A DNA stretch of 35,362 nt, from NCBI RefSeq assembly GCF_015163715.1, contig NZ_JADDUM010000103.1:1-35362 (forward strand), written 5' to 3'. The position numbers and the translations under genes were made by a program. This DNA comes from Pseudomonas cyclaminis (GTDB lineage: Bacteria; Pseudomonadota; Gammaproteobacteria; Pseudomonadales; Pseudomonadaceae). The notes beneath the pieces are model-generated. The model saw only the letters and a program-made list of their open reading frames with translations, had not been told where the DNA came from and ran no database searches. Positions 7,559 to 14,764 of the stretch are shown here, piece by piece (the stretch's first letter is position 1; each line of letters opens with the position of its first letter).

Positions 7559-7750
7559 TTAGTGCATGTAGTACATGACTTTGGCGTCACGCTTGAATAG
7601 GTGTTCTGGCACGCTGCCTTCCGCACATTGCACGGTGTAGCCAACTAAGTCTGGGTACATATACGGTACGTGAATACCGAAGGTAGCTTCTAGGTAGTGG
7701 TAGGCGGCCTCATATCGGTCGTAGGCTTGGGTGATCTGGGCGTACTTCAT
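7559..7750 (-). CDS. Small protein (63 aa)
   Basis: The start MKYAQITQAYDRYEAAYHY at 7750 is preferred because GGAG lies eight bases upstream. An upstream in-frame start at 7810 would overlap the preceding gene and lacks a good site. The protein is rich in Tyr and His with no recognised domain. It is separated from the next downstream gene by 18 bp and from the upstream gene by 34 bp, which fits one operon. Confidence 0.6.
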   Translation of the reverse strand: MKYAQITQAYDRYEAAYHYLEATFGIHVPYMYPDLVGYTVQCAEGSVPEHLFKRDAKVMYYMH

Positions 7751-7784
7751 AGTTCTTTCTCCGTGCTGAATGTGTGGATGGGCG

Positions 7785-8093
7785 TCACTGTGCGAGGTGG
7801 TGCAGGACAATACCGACTTGGTGTGTCAGAGCGTCCATAGCTGCTTCTAGGGCGCTGTGGTCGCCGGTTGGCACTTGCTCTAGGGCGTCGTAGTAAAGAG
7901 TCTCCAGCACGTCCGTGGCGTCTACTAAGTGCCACTGCTCTGCATCAAGGGCGAGCGCGCGGTATGTTGGCAAGTGTTCAATATCGCCAGCCAAGGCTAG
8001 TAATGTGGCAGTGGCTTGGGTCAGGTATGTTTCGCCTGTAACTGGGTCGGACATGGTGTAGGCGTTTGGGCTGATAACTTGGTTGATCATCAT
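7785..8093 (-). CDS. Small helical protein (102 aa)
   Basis: The ATG at 8093 overlaps the TGA of the upstream 92-aa gene in an ATGA arrangement, indicating translational coupling, and AAGGAACCAA precedes it. The protein is acidic and mostly helical (ATATLLALAGDIEHLPTYRA, then ALEAAMDALTHQVGIVLHHL). No TM segment or catalytic motif is visible. It belongs to the small-gene cassette behind the tape-measure-like gene. The function is unknown. Confidence 0.65.
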   Translation of the reverse strand: MMINQVISPNAYTMSDPVTGETYLTQATATLLALAGDIEHLPTYRALALDAEQWHLVDATDVLETLYYDALEQVPTGDHSALEAAMDALTHQVGIVLHHLAQ

Positions 8094-8368
8094 TTGGTTC
8101 CTTTTCTAAGTAGTTCGCTGATTGCGTATGCTGCTTCACGTACTTGGATTGTGAAGCGTGTCACTGTTTCGAGTTTGGCAAGGGAGCCAGAATCTTTAAG
8201 TAAGCTGTACTGGGTGGTGAGGGCTGCATAAAGTCTATCGCCCTTGGCACTTCCCGATTCTTTCAAGTCTTTACACAAGGCTAAGAAACTGGAGTAGGAA
8301 GTGTTGAGAAGTTTCATTTCAAAGCTGTAGCGTTCTGCGGCGTAATCAACTCTTTTGTTACTGAGCAT
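8090..8368 (-). CDS. Small helical protein (92 aa)
   Basis: This basic, helical protein (LSNKRVDYAAERYSFEMKLL ... KLETVTRFTIQVREAAYAI) is encoded between two overlapping genes. Its start overlaps the end of the 119-aa membrane protein by 11 bp, and its stop overlaps the next start by the ATGA motif. The tight packing supports a real gene despite the lack of a recognised domain. Confidence 0.65.
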   Translation of the reverse strand: MLSNKRVDYAAERYSFEMKLLNTSYSSFLALCKDLKESGSAKGDRLYAALTTQYSLLKDSGSLAKLETVTRFTIQVREAAYAISELLRKGTK

Positions 8369-8717
8369 TGGGCGGGTTCTCCGTAGTTGTGTTGGGTGGT
8401 GTGTATTTAAGTAGGGCTGGCTTTTCTGGTGTAGTATCAGAACATTGAGCGCCAGAACTTAGGCATGTGATCTGTGTTAAAAGCTTGGTGCTGGTGCTAA
8501 GTCCTGTAACAATGTCGAGCATTGCCATGCGTGATTGCAGCACTTGGCTATCTGTATAGTCTTGGGCGCGTCTCAACTCAATTGCTGTTTGGTGAGCGTT
8601 ATACTTCTCTCGATCAGCTGCACCAATTGTCATAATTAGGCAGATGGCTAGAACGCAATAGACGATAACGTCTCTCAAAACTTGAAGAGGTGTGTAGTGG
8701 AAGGTGAAGCTTGACAT
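8358..8717 (-). CDS. Single-TM protein (119 aa) of the phage-like operon
   Basis: It has one N-terminal TM helix at about residues 15-33 (DVIVYCVLAICLIMTIGAA). A polar region follows containing two Cys (ITCLSSGAQC) and a Pro/Thr/Asn-rich tail. The topology, with a short cytoplasmic N terminus and a periplasmic remainder, resembles the inner-membrane subunit of phage spanins, but no partner outer-membrane lipoprotein gene is found nested in it, so a spanin call is not made. It overlaps the next gene by 11 bp. Confidence 0.6.
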   Translation of the reverse strand: MSSFTFHYTPLQVLRDVIVYCVLAICLIMTIGAADREKYNAHQTAIELRRAQDYTDSQVLQSRMAMLDIVTGLSTSTKLLTQITCLSSGAQCSDTTPEKPALLKYTPPNTTTENPPNAQ

Positions 8718-8754
8718 TTAGGAGGGGGTTCCTTGGAGCTGTTAGTTGTAAGGG

Positions 8755-8798
8755 AGAGGCGTATGGGATTGCAGTCCTATAAGCCTCTTTCGTTTTTG
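8755..8798 (+). terminator. Hairpin with T-rich tail between tape-measure-like gene and membrane gene
   Basis: AGAGGC (8755-8760) pairs with GCCTCT (8783-8788), with further inner pairing (TATGGGA against TCCTATA). TTTCGTTTTT follows on the plus strand, so the tail favours plus-direction termination although the surrounding genes read minus. It shares its GAGGC/GCCTC arms with the hairpin at 11060-11089. Confidence 0.5.
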
Positions 8799-8802
8799 GC
8801 TG

Positions 8803-11049
8803 TTAGCGTTCGGCTTGTTGAGAGCGGGCGTTACCAAGCATGCCTCTGATAGAGTCCTCGGCGATACCCGGTAACTTGCTCTCCATGCGTCCAACTTCTG
8901 TTTTAACGTAGTCCATGAACTGCTGGCCATCTTTCTCGGTAGCACTCCCCGCAATAGTTACATCGAAGTTGTAGCTTGGGGAGACAGTTTGCTGGACGTT
9001 AGTGGCGCCTTGCATTACTGCGGCTGCACTCCCGTTTGTGGTCATCACGTCTTGCATGACTTTGAACTGGTTAGACAAGTCAGCGATACGGCTTAAAGGG
9101 CTGCTTGTGTCAGAATTCAAACCTTTATCCAAACCAGCTTTAGGCATCAAGCCAGAGACGTCGATCTGAGGAAGTTTGTACTGATCGCCAAGAGACATGT
9201 CACGGTCTTTACGAGCTTGGGCGTTACGCTCTGTAACTCCAAAGATTTTGTCTAGGAAATTGTCGTAGAAGCCTTTGCTTCGATTACCGATTGGATCAAT
9301 TTTCTGATACTCAGGAGTGTCGAACAGGTTTACAGGAGCCGGCATGTCTGCCGTAGTCATACGGTCAGCCATTTGTTGAGCGTCAGACTTCTTACTACCA
9401 TCCATGTTACGTCCGAACATAAACCTAAGTAGACTTGTCTGGGCATTGGTCAGACCTTCGTCAAAACCTTTGAGTGCCACACGGGTAGACTCAAGGTCCG
9501 TATTAACATCTTGCCAAGCCTTAACGTTGTCCTTCATCACTTCGCTGAGGTTTGCGTCAGTGTTGACCGAGTTGTCGTTTAGGTACTTCTGGTTATCTGC
9601 TTGAGCTTGAGTGTAAGTTACTGTCTTCTTACGGTCCTCAAGCATCCCTTGGTTTTCCTCGGCCATCAGTTGGAAGGCGCGTTCATACCAACTGTATTTG
9701 ACGCCATCACCGCCCTTCAAGCCTTTGTTAAGAGCTTGACGCGCTTTGAGTGGGTCTTTGATTCCCTTTTCCTCTCCGTAAGCACGGGCCAGATATGGGG
9801 CCATCATCGGCATGCGGTCGTTGATAATATCGTAGTCTTGCTTATTGCCTGTGCCGTCGCTTGCCATCTGACCAAGTTGCTTGTTCAACTCCTTCGCATC
9901 GTCCTTGCTTGCACCACTGATAGCGAATACCTGTTGACGAAGTTTGTAGTCTTTCATAATTCCGTCGGGCTTCTTGCCGTAGGCAAGTTGGGCCATCACG
10001 AAGTTACGAAAATCTTTAGCACTGTCATTGTCGATATTGGTGCCACTATCATTAGCGGCCTTGATGTACTCGTCTCGCCACATTTTTTGCTGGGCTGGAT
10101 CACGACTGATAGCGGTGAAGTTTGAGTTAAAGGCTTCTGCACCCTTAACGTTTTCTTTCCGCTCTTCGACGCGCTCCCCGAGTTTACCAATCAGGCCATT
10201 CAGGGCGGACACTGCAATCCCGATTCCGCCGATCATCCCGCCCAGGGCGAGAACACCACCGATACCACTACCACCAATTCCGCCGCCCGGTGTTGGGCGT
10301 GGGGCGTTCTGTCGAGCTTGCCATGCAGCGTGGCGCTGCTGGGCCATCTGGTAACGTCCTGCACTCTGTTGGGAGTTCTGGGACTTGTTGGCGGCTGTCT
10401 GCTGAGCTGCCGCTTGTTGGGTGGCGGCACGTTGGGCGCGAAGGTGAGCTTGCTGCTGGCCGTGGTTAATCTGCTGCTGAATCCTTTGCAACTTACCTTG
10501 GCTGGCGAGGTGCGCGTTTGCCGCTCTCTGGGTGTTGGCGGCTAGCTTCTGTTGGATAGCTTGCAATCGGGTCTGGCGGGCCACGGAGGCCGTGATAGCG
10601 TTCTGGCTTGCCAGTTGGCTCTTGGTGGCGGCTCCGCCTGCGGTAGCGCTTGCTGCTGCCTTGGCTGCCAAGATGGCGCCTTGCTTTTGGCTGGCGAGGG
10701 CTGCTGTGTTGAGCTGGGCCTGAGCCTTGGTCCCGGCATACCTCAGCTTAGATTGGGTGATCTCAGCGGCGAACGTTTTGCGGCACTGATTACTCAGGGC
10801 TGCTTCGGCTTGAGCCTGCCGCTTGATTGCACTTTCAAGCTTGGCCTTAGACTTGTCCACCTGACTTGCGTCTACTTTGATTTTCAAAGTCCTTGCCAGT
10901 GCGGTATGCAGTTTGCTAACTGCCATTGCGAGTCCGTTAACTTTAGTCTGGGCTGACTGTAGTTTCTTCTGGAAGTTGGCAAGGGTTTGAAGTCCCTGCA
11001 CGTTGAAAATCAGTTTACCTGTTAGGCGGGCTACCTCTTCGTTTACCAT
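8803..11049 (-). CDS. Tail tape-measure-like protein
   Basis: This is a 748-aa protein. It begins LTGKLIFNVQGLQTLANFQ, a start typical of phage tape-measure proteins. A long Ala/Gln/Lys helical stretch runs through about residues 25-250. A Gly-rich hydrophobic segment lies at about 255-290 (GGMIGGIGIAVSALNGLIG). A folded region at about 290-480 includes INDRMPMMAPYLARAYG, resembling the tape-measure N-terminal domain found after the coil. ATG 11049 has a perfect AGGAG six bases upstream. If it acts as a ruler at about 1.5 A per residue, it would imply a tail near 110 nm. No tail tube, terminator, chaperone or baseplate gene accompanies it, which is unusual. It might act inside another phage's tail. 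Confidence 0.78.
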   Translation of the reverse strand: MVNEEVARLTGKLIFNVQGLQTLANFQKKLQSAQTKVNGLAMAVSKLHTALARTLKIKVDASQVDKSKAKLESAIKRQAQAEAALSNQCRKTFAAEITQSKLRYAGTKAQAQLNTAALASQKQGAILAAKAAASATAGGAATKSQLASQNAITASVARQTRLQAIQQKLAANTQRAANAHLASQGKLQRIQQQINHGQQQAHLRAQRAATQQAAAQQTAANKSQNSQQSAGRYQMAQQRHAAWQARQNAPRPTPGGGIGGSGIGGVLALGGMIGGIGIAVSALNGLIGKLGERVEERKENVKGAEAFNSNFTAISRDPAQQKMWRDEYIKAANDSGTNIDNDSAKDFRNFVMAQLAYGKKPDGIMKDYKLRQQVFAISGASKDDAKELNKQLGQMASDGTGNKQDYDIINDRMPMMAPYLARAYGEEKGIKDPLKARQALNKGLKGGDGVKYSWYERAFQLMAEENQGMLEDRKKTVTYTQAQADNQKYLNDNSVNTDANLSEVMKDNVKAWQDVNTDLESTRVALKGFDEGLTNAQTSLLRFMFGRNMDGSKKSDAQQMADRMTTADMPAPVNLFDTPEYQKIDPIGNRSKGFYDNFLDKIFGVTERNAQARKDRDMSLGDQYKLPQIDVSGLMPKAGLDKGLNSDTSSPLSRIADLSNQFKVMQDVMTTNGSAAAVMQGATNVQQTVSPSYNFDVTIAGSATEKDGQQFMDYVKTEVGRMESKLPGIAEDSIRGMLGNARSQQAER

Positions 11050-11059
11050 ACGAATCTCC

Positions 11060-11089
11060 TAAAAAGCGAAAAGAGGCACTTAGCCTCTT
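11060..11089 (-). terminator. Hairpin/terminator upstream of the tape-measure-like gene
   Basis: On the minus strand AGAGGC-TAAGT-GCCTCT is followed by TTTTCGCTTTTT. It sits between the 178-aa gene (ends 11107) and the tape-measure start (11049). It could terminate, attenuate or be a processing site within the operon. Confidence 0.55.
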
Positions 11090-11106
11090 GTTCGTCTGCG
11101 ATGTGA

Positions 11107-11643
11107 TTAAGCGTCAGTAAAGCCACTGTTCATCAGGGCTTCATAGTTTGGACGCTGCTTGTTACCTCTAATTTGTCGATCAACTTCGGCGTTCAACTCC
11201 GCTTCTCTCTCAGCGATGATACGAGCCTTGATCACTTCGCGGTGTTGGGCGTCAGCCTTGCCACGGGCAACTAGTTTATTATGCTCGGCCACTTCGCGTT
11301 CGTACGCTGATTCTGCACTCATGGCGATGATTGGCATTAGATGTTCGTCAAAGTAGTCGTGGGGTGCTAGCGCGGCAAACTGGAGGGGCGAGCGGTCACT
11401 GAGTTTAGCCATTTGGTACTTGAAGTTAATGTCGAGTTCCCAGCCCTCGCTAGCCAGTTTGGCGTACTTGGTCATGCCTTCGTATGGCGTCAGCACTGTA
11501 AAGAGGACAGAGCGGGTTGGCTGGCGACTACCTTCATATACTGGGGCGGGTGAGTTGCGGGCAAACTCAATCGCGGCTTTGATGTAGTCGGTTTTTTCAG
11601 AGGCTACGACTTTACGGGTCGTACTCAAATCATACTTTTTCAT
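11107..11643 (-). CDS. Unknown protein (178 aa)
   Basis: The start MKKYDLSTTRKVVASEKTDY at 11643 is chosen because AAAGGA lies about ten bases upstream. The longer frame to 11844 would run through the 56-aa gene. The C-terminal half is strongly charged and helical (EREVAEHNKLVARGK, then IIAEREAELNAEVDRQIRG), probably a coiled coil. No catalytic motif is visible. It lies directly upstream of the tape-measure-like gene, where a tail chaperone or scaffold would sit in a phage, but sequence alone does not support that identity. Confidence 0.6.
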   Translation of the reverse strand: MKKYDLSTTRKVVASEKTDYIKAAIEFARNSPAPVYEGSRQPTRSVLFTVLTPYEGMTKYAKLASEGWELDINFKYQMAKLSDRSPLQFAALAPHDYFDEHLMPIIAMSAESAYEREVAEHNKLVARGKADAQHREVIKARIIAEREAELNAEVDRQIRGNKQRPNYEALMNSGFTDA

Positions 11644-11711
11644 GTTCTTAGATTCCTTTGGTAGGTGTGTTAGGGTTCTGTGTTGTAATGGCGGAGTGTC
11701 TAGCGGGGGTG

Positions 11712-11882
11712 TTACGCTGCTACTTGTTCTGCTTTCTTCGCTTTCTGCTTCAATCGCCACGCTCGCATGTAGTGAGCATGAGAACAATAACGTGGTTTCA
11801 TCAACATGTAGCTGGTAATAATCGGTTTGCCGCAAGTAGCGCACCTTTGTAGGAGGGAAGTTGCTTTTTCTAGTACTTTCAT
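11712..11882 (-). CDS. Small zinc-knuckle protein (56 aa)
   Basis: The start MKVLEKATSLLQRCATCGKP at 11882 has AGAGG seven bases upstream. The metal site reads C14-x2-C17-x15-C33-x3-H37 (CATCG ... YCSHAHYMRAWR), followed by a Lys/Arg-rich tail. It is the third protein in the element with the CxxC...CSxxC/H arrangement. It is the first clear gene of the minus-strand arm counted from attR. It is probably a nucleic-acid-binding regulator, which is inference. Confidence 0.65.
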   Translation of the reverse strand: MKVLEKATSLLQRCATCGKPIITSYMLMKPRYCSHAHYMRAWRLKQKAKKAEQVAA

Positions 11883-11913
11883 TAATTGGCCTCTTGTGAG
11901 AATTCGTAAACAG

Positions 11914-11942
11914 GGAAAAAAGAAGTGGCCGAAGCCACCTCT
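11914..11942 (-). terminator. Rho-independent terminator-like hairpin
   Basis: On the minus strand AGGTGGC-TTCG-GCCACTT is followed by CTTTTTT. It precedes the 56-aa gene. A TATATA box at about 11951-11956 lies just upstream, and a TTGGCG lies about 18 bp further. The hairpin may therefore sit in a 5' leader as an attenuator. Confidence 0.6.
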
Positions 11943-12455
11943 AAAGGTCATATATAGGAGACATGACATTACGACGCCAATGTGTCGTCGGAATTTAGTT
12001 TGATAAGAAGTAGTTGCCAGTGTTTCGCAGTCTACTGGGCGGAGACCACACCATGCCTATCTTGAGACAGACATTGCGAAGGGAAAGTTTGGGGAACAAG
12101 TGAGCCAGCAATGAGGATTGTGGACTCTGTTCTAATTTCTGGCGGTGTATATCGCTGGCGAATGCAGGCGACTTGGAAAGATGGTGGGCAGTTTTGACCC
12201 TAGCTTTAAAGCGGTGGGTAGTTGCATCGTCCAATCGCGTAAACGATCACCATGAGTATGATTGCGACACTGGAGACTACGCGATCAAAGAGGGCGATTT
12301 GGGAAGAGAAACAGTGATAAAACTTTTGTTCTCTCATTTGCTTATTCTCTCATGAGAATGATTATCTGTCAAGTAAAATCTTCACTTTTAGTTGATTTGT
12401 GATGAATTACCTGATATGCGTTTGGCGGATATGGTCGAACCGGCATTGCCGCATA
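11943..12455. other. Right-end region of the element without a credible gene
   Basis: About 510 bp run up to attR. The only long frames use TTG starts without a ribosome binding site. The region contains an ACGAC/GTCGT inverted repeat (11971-11988), a possible minus-strand promoter (TTGGCG, 18 bp, TATATA) and AT-rich sequence near 12300-12400. It probably carries the promoter of the minus-strand arm and the right attP arm. Confidence 0.5.
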
Positions 12456-12465
12456 CTGGGTGAAG
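12447..12465. other. attR: right recombination junction
   Basis: TGCCGCA (12447-12453), TA, then the core CTGGGTGAAG (12456-12465). Sequence left of the core is element, and sequence right of it is hydrolase. The 7-mer is the inverted partner of TGCGGCA at attL. Confidence 0.85.
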
Positions 12466-13196
12466 ATCATGTCGTAAATCAACGCCGAGTTCCATGCGAC
12501 CCGCGTATGTCCCGGGCCGTTGCTCAGACCGGCGTACATGTCCACCCAGCGCTCGTACTCCGGCTTCCAGCGGCCGACGTAATAAGTGTTGAGCTGATAC
12601 TTGCGAACCCCCTCGGCGCTGACGTTAAGTTCACGGGCGTACCACTGGTCGACGCTGAGCGCGGGCACGCCGAGGGCTTTCCAGTCTTCCAGGCCGATGG
12701 GGTTGACCAGCGCCAGTTGCTCGGTCTGTTCGGGGTACATCAGCGCGTAACGGGTGGCGAGCATGCCGCCGGTGGAGTGGCCGAGGAGGGTGGCTTTTTG
12801 AATGCCGAGTTTTTCCAGCAGTTGATGGGTGTTGAGCGCCAATTGCTGGAAGCTGTACTGGTAGTGCTCGGGTTTGCTGGAGCTGCAAAAGCCGATCTGG
12901 TCCGGGGCGATCACGCGGTAGCCGGCGTCGCTCAAGGCCTTGATCGAACTTTCCCAGGTGGCACCGCAGAAGTTTTTGCCATGCATCAACACCACGGCGC
13001 GACCATTGGCGGTGCCTTTTGCCGGCACGTCCATGTAGCCCATTTGCAGGGATTCGCCTTGGGATTGGAATTGGAAATGCTCCAGCGGATAGGGGTACTG
13101 GAAGCCTTGCAGCTCGGGGCCGTAGGTGGCCGCGAGCGCGGGGGCGGTGCTGGCCGTCAGCAGGCCGGCGATGCAAAAAGCACGGAATAGAGGCAT
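12456..13196 (-). pseudogene. alpha/beta hydrolase, 5' part (exported, disrupted by the element)
   Basis: This part has an N-terminal signal peptide (FRAFCIAGLLTASTAPALAA), the oxyanion-region motif VLMHGKNFCG and the nucleophile elbow LLGHSTGGMLATRYAL. It ends at IYDMIFTQ, codon 247, where the element begins. The open frame continues for 29 element-encoded residues to a TGA at 12369-12371. The acid and His of the triad are encoded in the other half at 1-249. Disruption should abolish activity unless the element excises. The export signal suggests a periplasmic or secreted esterase-like enzyme, with substrate unknown. Confidence 0.9.
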
Positions 13197-13240
13197 GGGC
13201 GGGGCTCCACAAAGGTTGCCCGGATGCTCTTAGCGAGGGA

Positions 13241-13678
13241 TTAAGTGGGGATTAACACCCAGTGCAAGGTCGCGGCGGCCAGCACCCCATAGCGCAGGCC
13301 TTTGGCGAGTGTCACCAGCAGCACAAACCGCCACAGCGGCTCACGCATCACCCCGGCCACCAGCGTCAGCGGGTCGCCGATGATCGGCACCCAACTGAGC
13401 AACAGCGTCCAGTGCCCCCAGCGCTGGTAATGGGTGCGGGCTTTTTCCAGTTGCCGATCACTGACCGGAAACCAGCGTCGCCCTTTGAAGTGTTCGACCC
13501 AGCGCCCCAACCACCAGTTGACCAGCGAACCGAGCACATTGCCCAGGGTGGCGATGCCCAGCAGCCACCCCAGGCTGTAATGCCCGCTGACCAACAGGCC
13601 CACCAGCACCGCTTCCGATTGCAATGGCAGCAGGGTCGCCGCACCAAAGGCGGCGACGAACAGCCCGAAGTAACCCAT
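13241..13678 (-). CDS. yqaA: YqaA-family inner-membrane protein (DedA/VTT-like)
   Basis: This is a protein of about 145 aa with several TM segments and the VTT/DedA-like motifs TLLPLQSEAVLVGLL, GNVLGSLVNWWLGRW and PIIGDPLTLVAGVMREP, matching the YqaA family in length and layout. A GTG at 13684 is an alternative start. It begins a few bases after the DUF411 gene stop, so the two are likely cotranscribed. The family's exact role is uncharacterised. DedA relatives act in lipid or membrane homeostasis. Confidence 0.8.
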   Translation of the reverse strand: MGYFGLFVAAFGAATLLPLQSEAVLVGLLVSGHYSLGWLLGIATLGNVLGSLVNWWLGRWVEHFKGRRWFPVSDRQLEKARTHYQRWGHWTLLLSWVPIIGDPLTLVAGVMREPLWRFVLLVTLAKGLRYGVLAAATLHWVLIPT

Positions 13679-13687
13679 CAGCACCGA

Positions 13688-14134
13688 TCAGTGCGCCGGG
13701 TAGTCAGCCACCACCACATCCTTGCCGTCCCGGGTCAGGCCGATGACCTGATAGGCCTCGCTGCGTCCGTCCACTTCCATGCCGGGCGATCCCATCGGCA
13801 TGCCCGGTGCGGCGATGCCCAGCAGGTCGTCGCGCTTGCGCAAGGCCAGCACTTGCTCGGCGGGCACATGGCCCTCGACAAATTTGCCGTCGATCACGGC
13901 GGTGTGGCAGGAGCCCAGGCGCGGCGCCACGCCCAACCGTTGCTTGACGGCGCTCATGTCGGCTTCGACATGGTCGTTGACCTTGAAGCCGTTGCTTTGC
14001 AGATGGCTGATCCACTTTTTGCAGCAACCGCAGTTGGCGTCACGGTGCACGTCGATGGGGATCAAGTCAGCGGCCTGGGCCAGGGTCGTGGTGAACAGGG
14101 CTGAAAGCAGGGCCAATCGCAATGAGGTTTTCAT
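13688..14134 (-). CDS. DUF411 periplasmic metal-binding protein
   Basis: This is a 148-aa protein with a signal peptide (LRLALLSALFTTTLAQAA) and the DUF411 hallmark CGCCKKW, followed by SCHTAVIDG, EGHVPAEQV and the Met/Gly motif GIAAPGMPMGSPGME. Family members bind copper or are linked to copper or silver resistance loci. The Cys, His and Met motifs here fit soft-metal binding. No copper regulator or efflux gene is adjacent, so the metal is inferred from the family only. Confidence 0.85.
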   Translation of the reverse strand: MKTSLRLALLSALFTTTLAQAADLIPIDVHRDANCGCCKKWISHLQSNGFKVNDHVEADMSAVKQRLGVAPRLGSCHTAVIDGKFVEGHVPAEQVLALRKRDDLLGIAAPGMPMGSPGMEVDGRSEAYQVIGLTRDGKDVVVADYPAH

Positions 14135-14215
14135 CAGGTTTTCGTCCGATACCAGGCAGTAAGCCGGGCATTCTCCGCGCTTTTCTCGCGGGGACGTCGT
14201 TGTAATGTTTCAAAG

Positions 14216-14674
14216 TTATACAGAGTCGGCGTTTTCCAGCCGCAGCTTGAGCCGGTCCAGCGCCTTGGCCGAAAGCTCGATCATGCGCTCATGCAGGCTG
14301 GCCAATTGCAATTCGGTCTCATAGGTCAGGACGCGCTTGAACAGCGTGCCGTCGCGAAACGGCTGGAGGAAGTAGTGGATGGAGCCATCGACGGCCAGGG
14401 ACGTGAACACGGCCTTGAACTCGCTTGGACGCTGGGCGATCTGCACGCGGTAGCTCATGGGGACGCGTACACCCAGCAAGTCGATCATTTCGGTAAAGCG
14501 TGCGCCGGCGGGGAGTGAACCGGTGGTGCCGGTGTCGGCGCGCAGGGAGGTGGGGTGCCATTCGTGCCAGCGATCCGGCTGGGTCACATAGTCGTAGACG
14601 GCATCAATGGGGGCCTGGATAAAGCGTTCCTGACTGATCCGTTCCAAGCGGACCGACTGCTCGACAGCGCGCAT
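14216..14674 (-). CDS. SRPBCC-family protein (polyketide cyclase/START-like)
   Basis: This is a 152-aa protein with the START-fold N terminus (FIQAPIDAVYDYVTQPDRWH, then EWHPTSLRA) and a C-terminal amphipathic helix. The start at 14674 has an excellent AGGAGG. The fold forms a hydrophobic pocket for lipids or other small ligands, and the ligand cannot be told. It appears monocistronic between the DUF411 gene and the chemoreceptor gene, all on the minus strand. Confidence 0.8.
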   Translation of the reverse strand: MRAVEQSVRLERISQERFIQAPIDAVYDYVTQPDRWHEWHPTSLRADTGTTGSLPAGARFTEMIDLLGVRVPMSYRVQIAQRPSEFKAVFTSLAVDGSIHYFLQPFRDGTLFKRVLTYETELQLASLHERMIELSAKALDRLKLRLENADSV

Positions 14675-14764
14675 GGCACACCTCCTGTGTGGCGGGGGCT
14701 AACACTTGGAGCTGTCAGAATAGTCCGACTCCCGCGCTTTGCACGGGAGCATTCAGAGAATTGT

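Larger units (their letters stand above)
240..12465. mobile_element. Serine-integrase element (12.2 kb) inserted in an alpha/beta-hydrolase gene
   Basis: The element is bounded by direct copies of CTGGGTGAAG at 240-249 and 12456-12465. Outside these, the flanking sequences are two halves of one hydrolase gene, and the frame is restored when one copy is removed. Inside are a large serine integrase next to the left end, two membrane proteins, a minimal tyrosine recombinase, HNH/zinc-knuckle proteins, a tape-measure-like protein and several small overlapping phage-type ORFs. Base composition is visibly lower in G+C than the flanking genes, and long non-coding stretches are present. No portal, terminase, capsid, baseplate or lysis genes are recognisable. 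It could be a phage satellite, a reduced prophage, or an integrative element that captured phage genes. Confidence 0.9.

Noticed and set aside
8358..8717. Inner-membrane spanin
   Set aside because: The topology fits, but no overlapping or nested outer-membrane lipoprotein gene and no endolysin or holin genes are present.
11995..12355. Open frames near attR (79 aa minus, 60 aa plus)
   Set aside because: The minus frame only has a TTG start with no binding site; neither shows a recognisable domain.
240..12465. Complete prophage
   Set aside because: No terminase, portal, capsid, tail tube, baseplate or lysis genes can be recognised in 12.2 kb.
12399..13190. Long plus-strand frame of 263 codons
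   Set aside because: It is antisense to the disrupted hydrolase; a GC-bias shadow. Similar long shadows opposite pvdQ, aroA and the chemoreceptor were rejected for the same reason.
14160..14215. Terminator after the SRPBCC gene (CCGCG/CGCGG hairpin)
   Set aside because: Short stem with no T tract in either direction.
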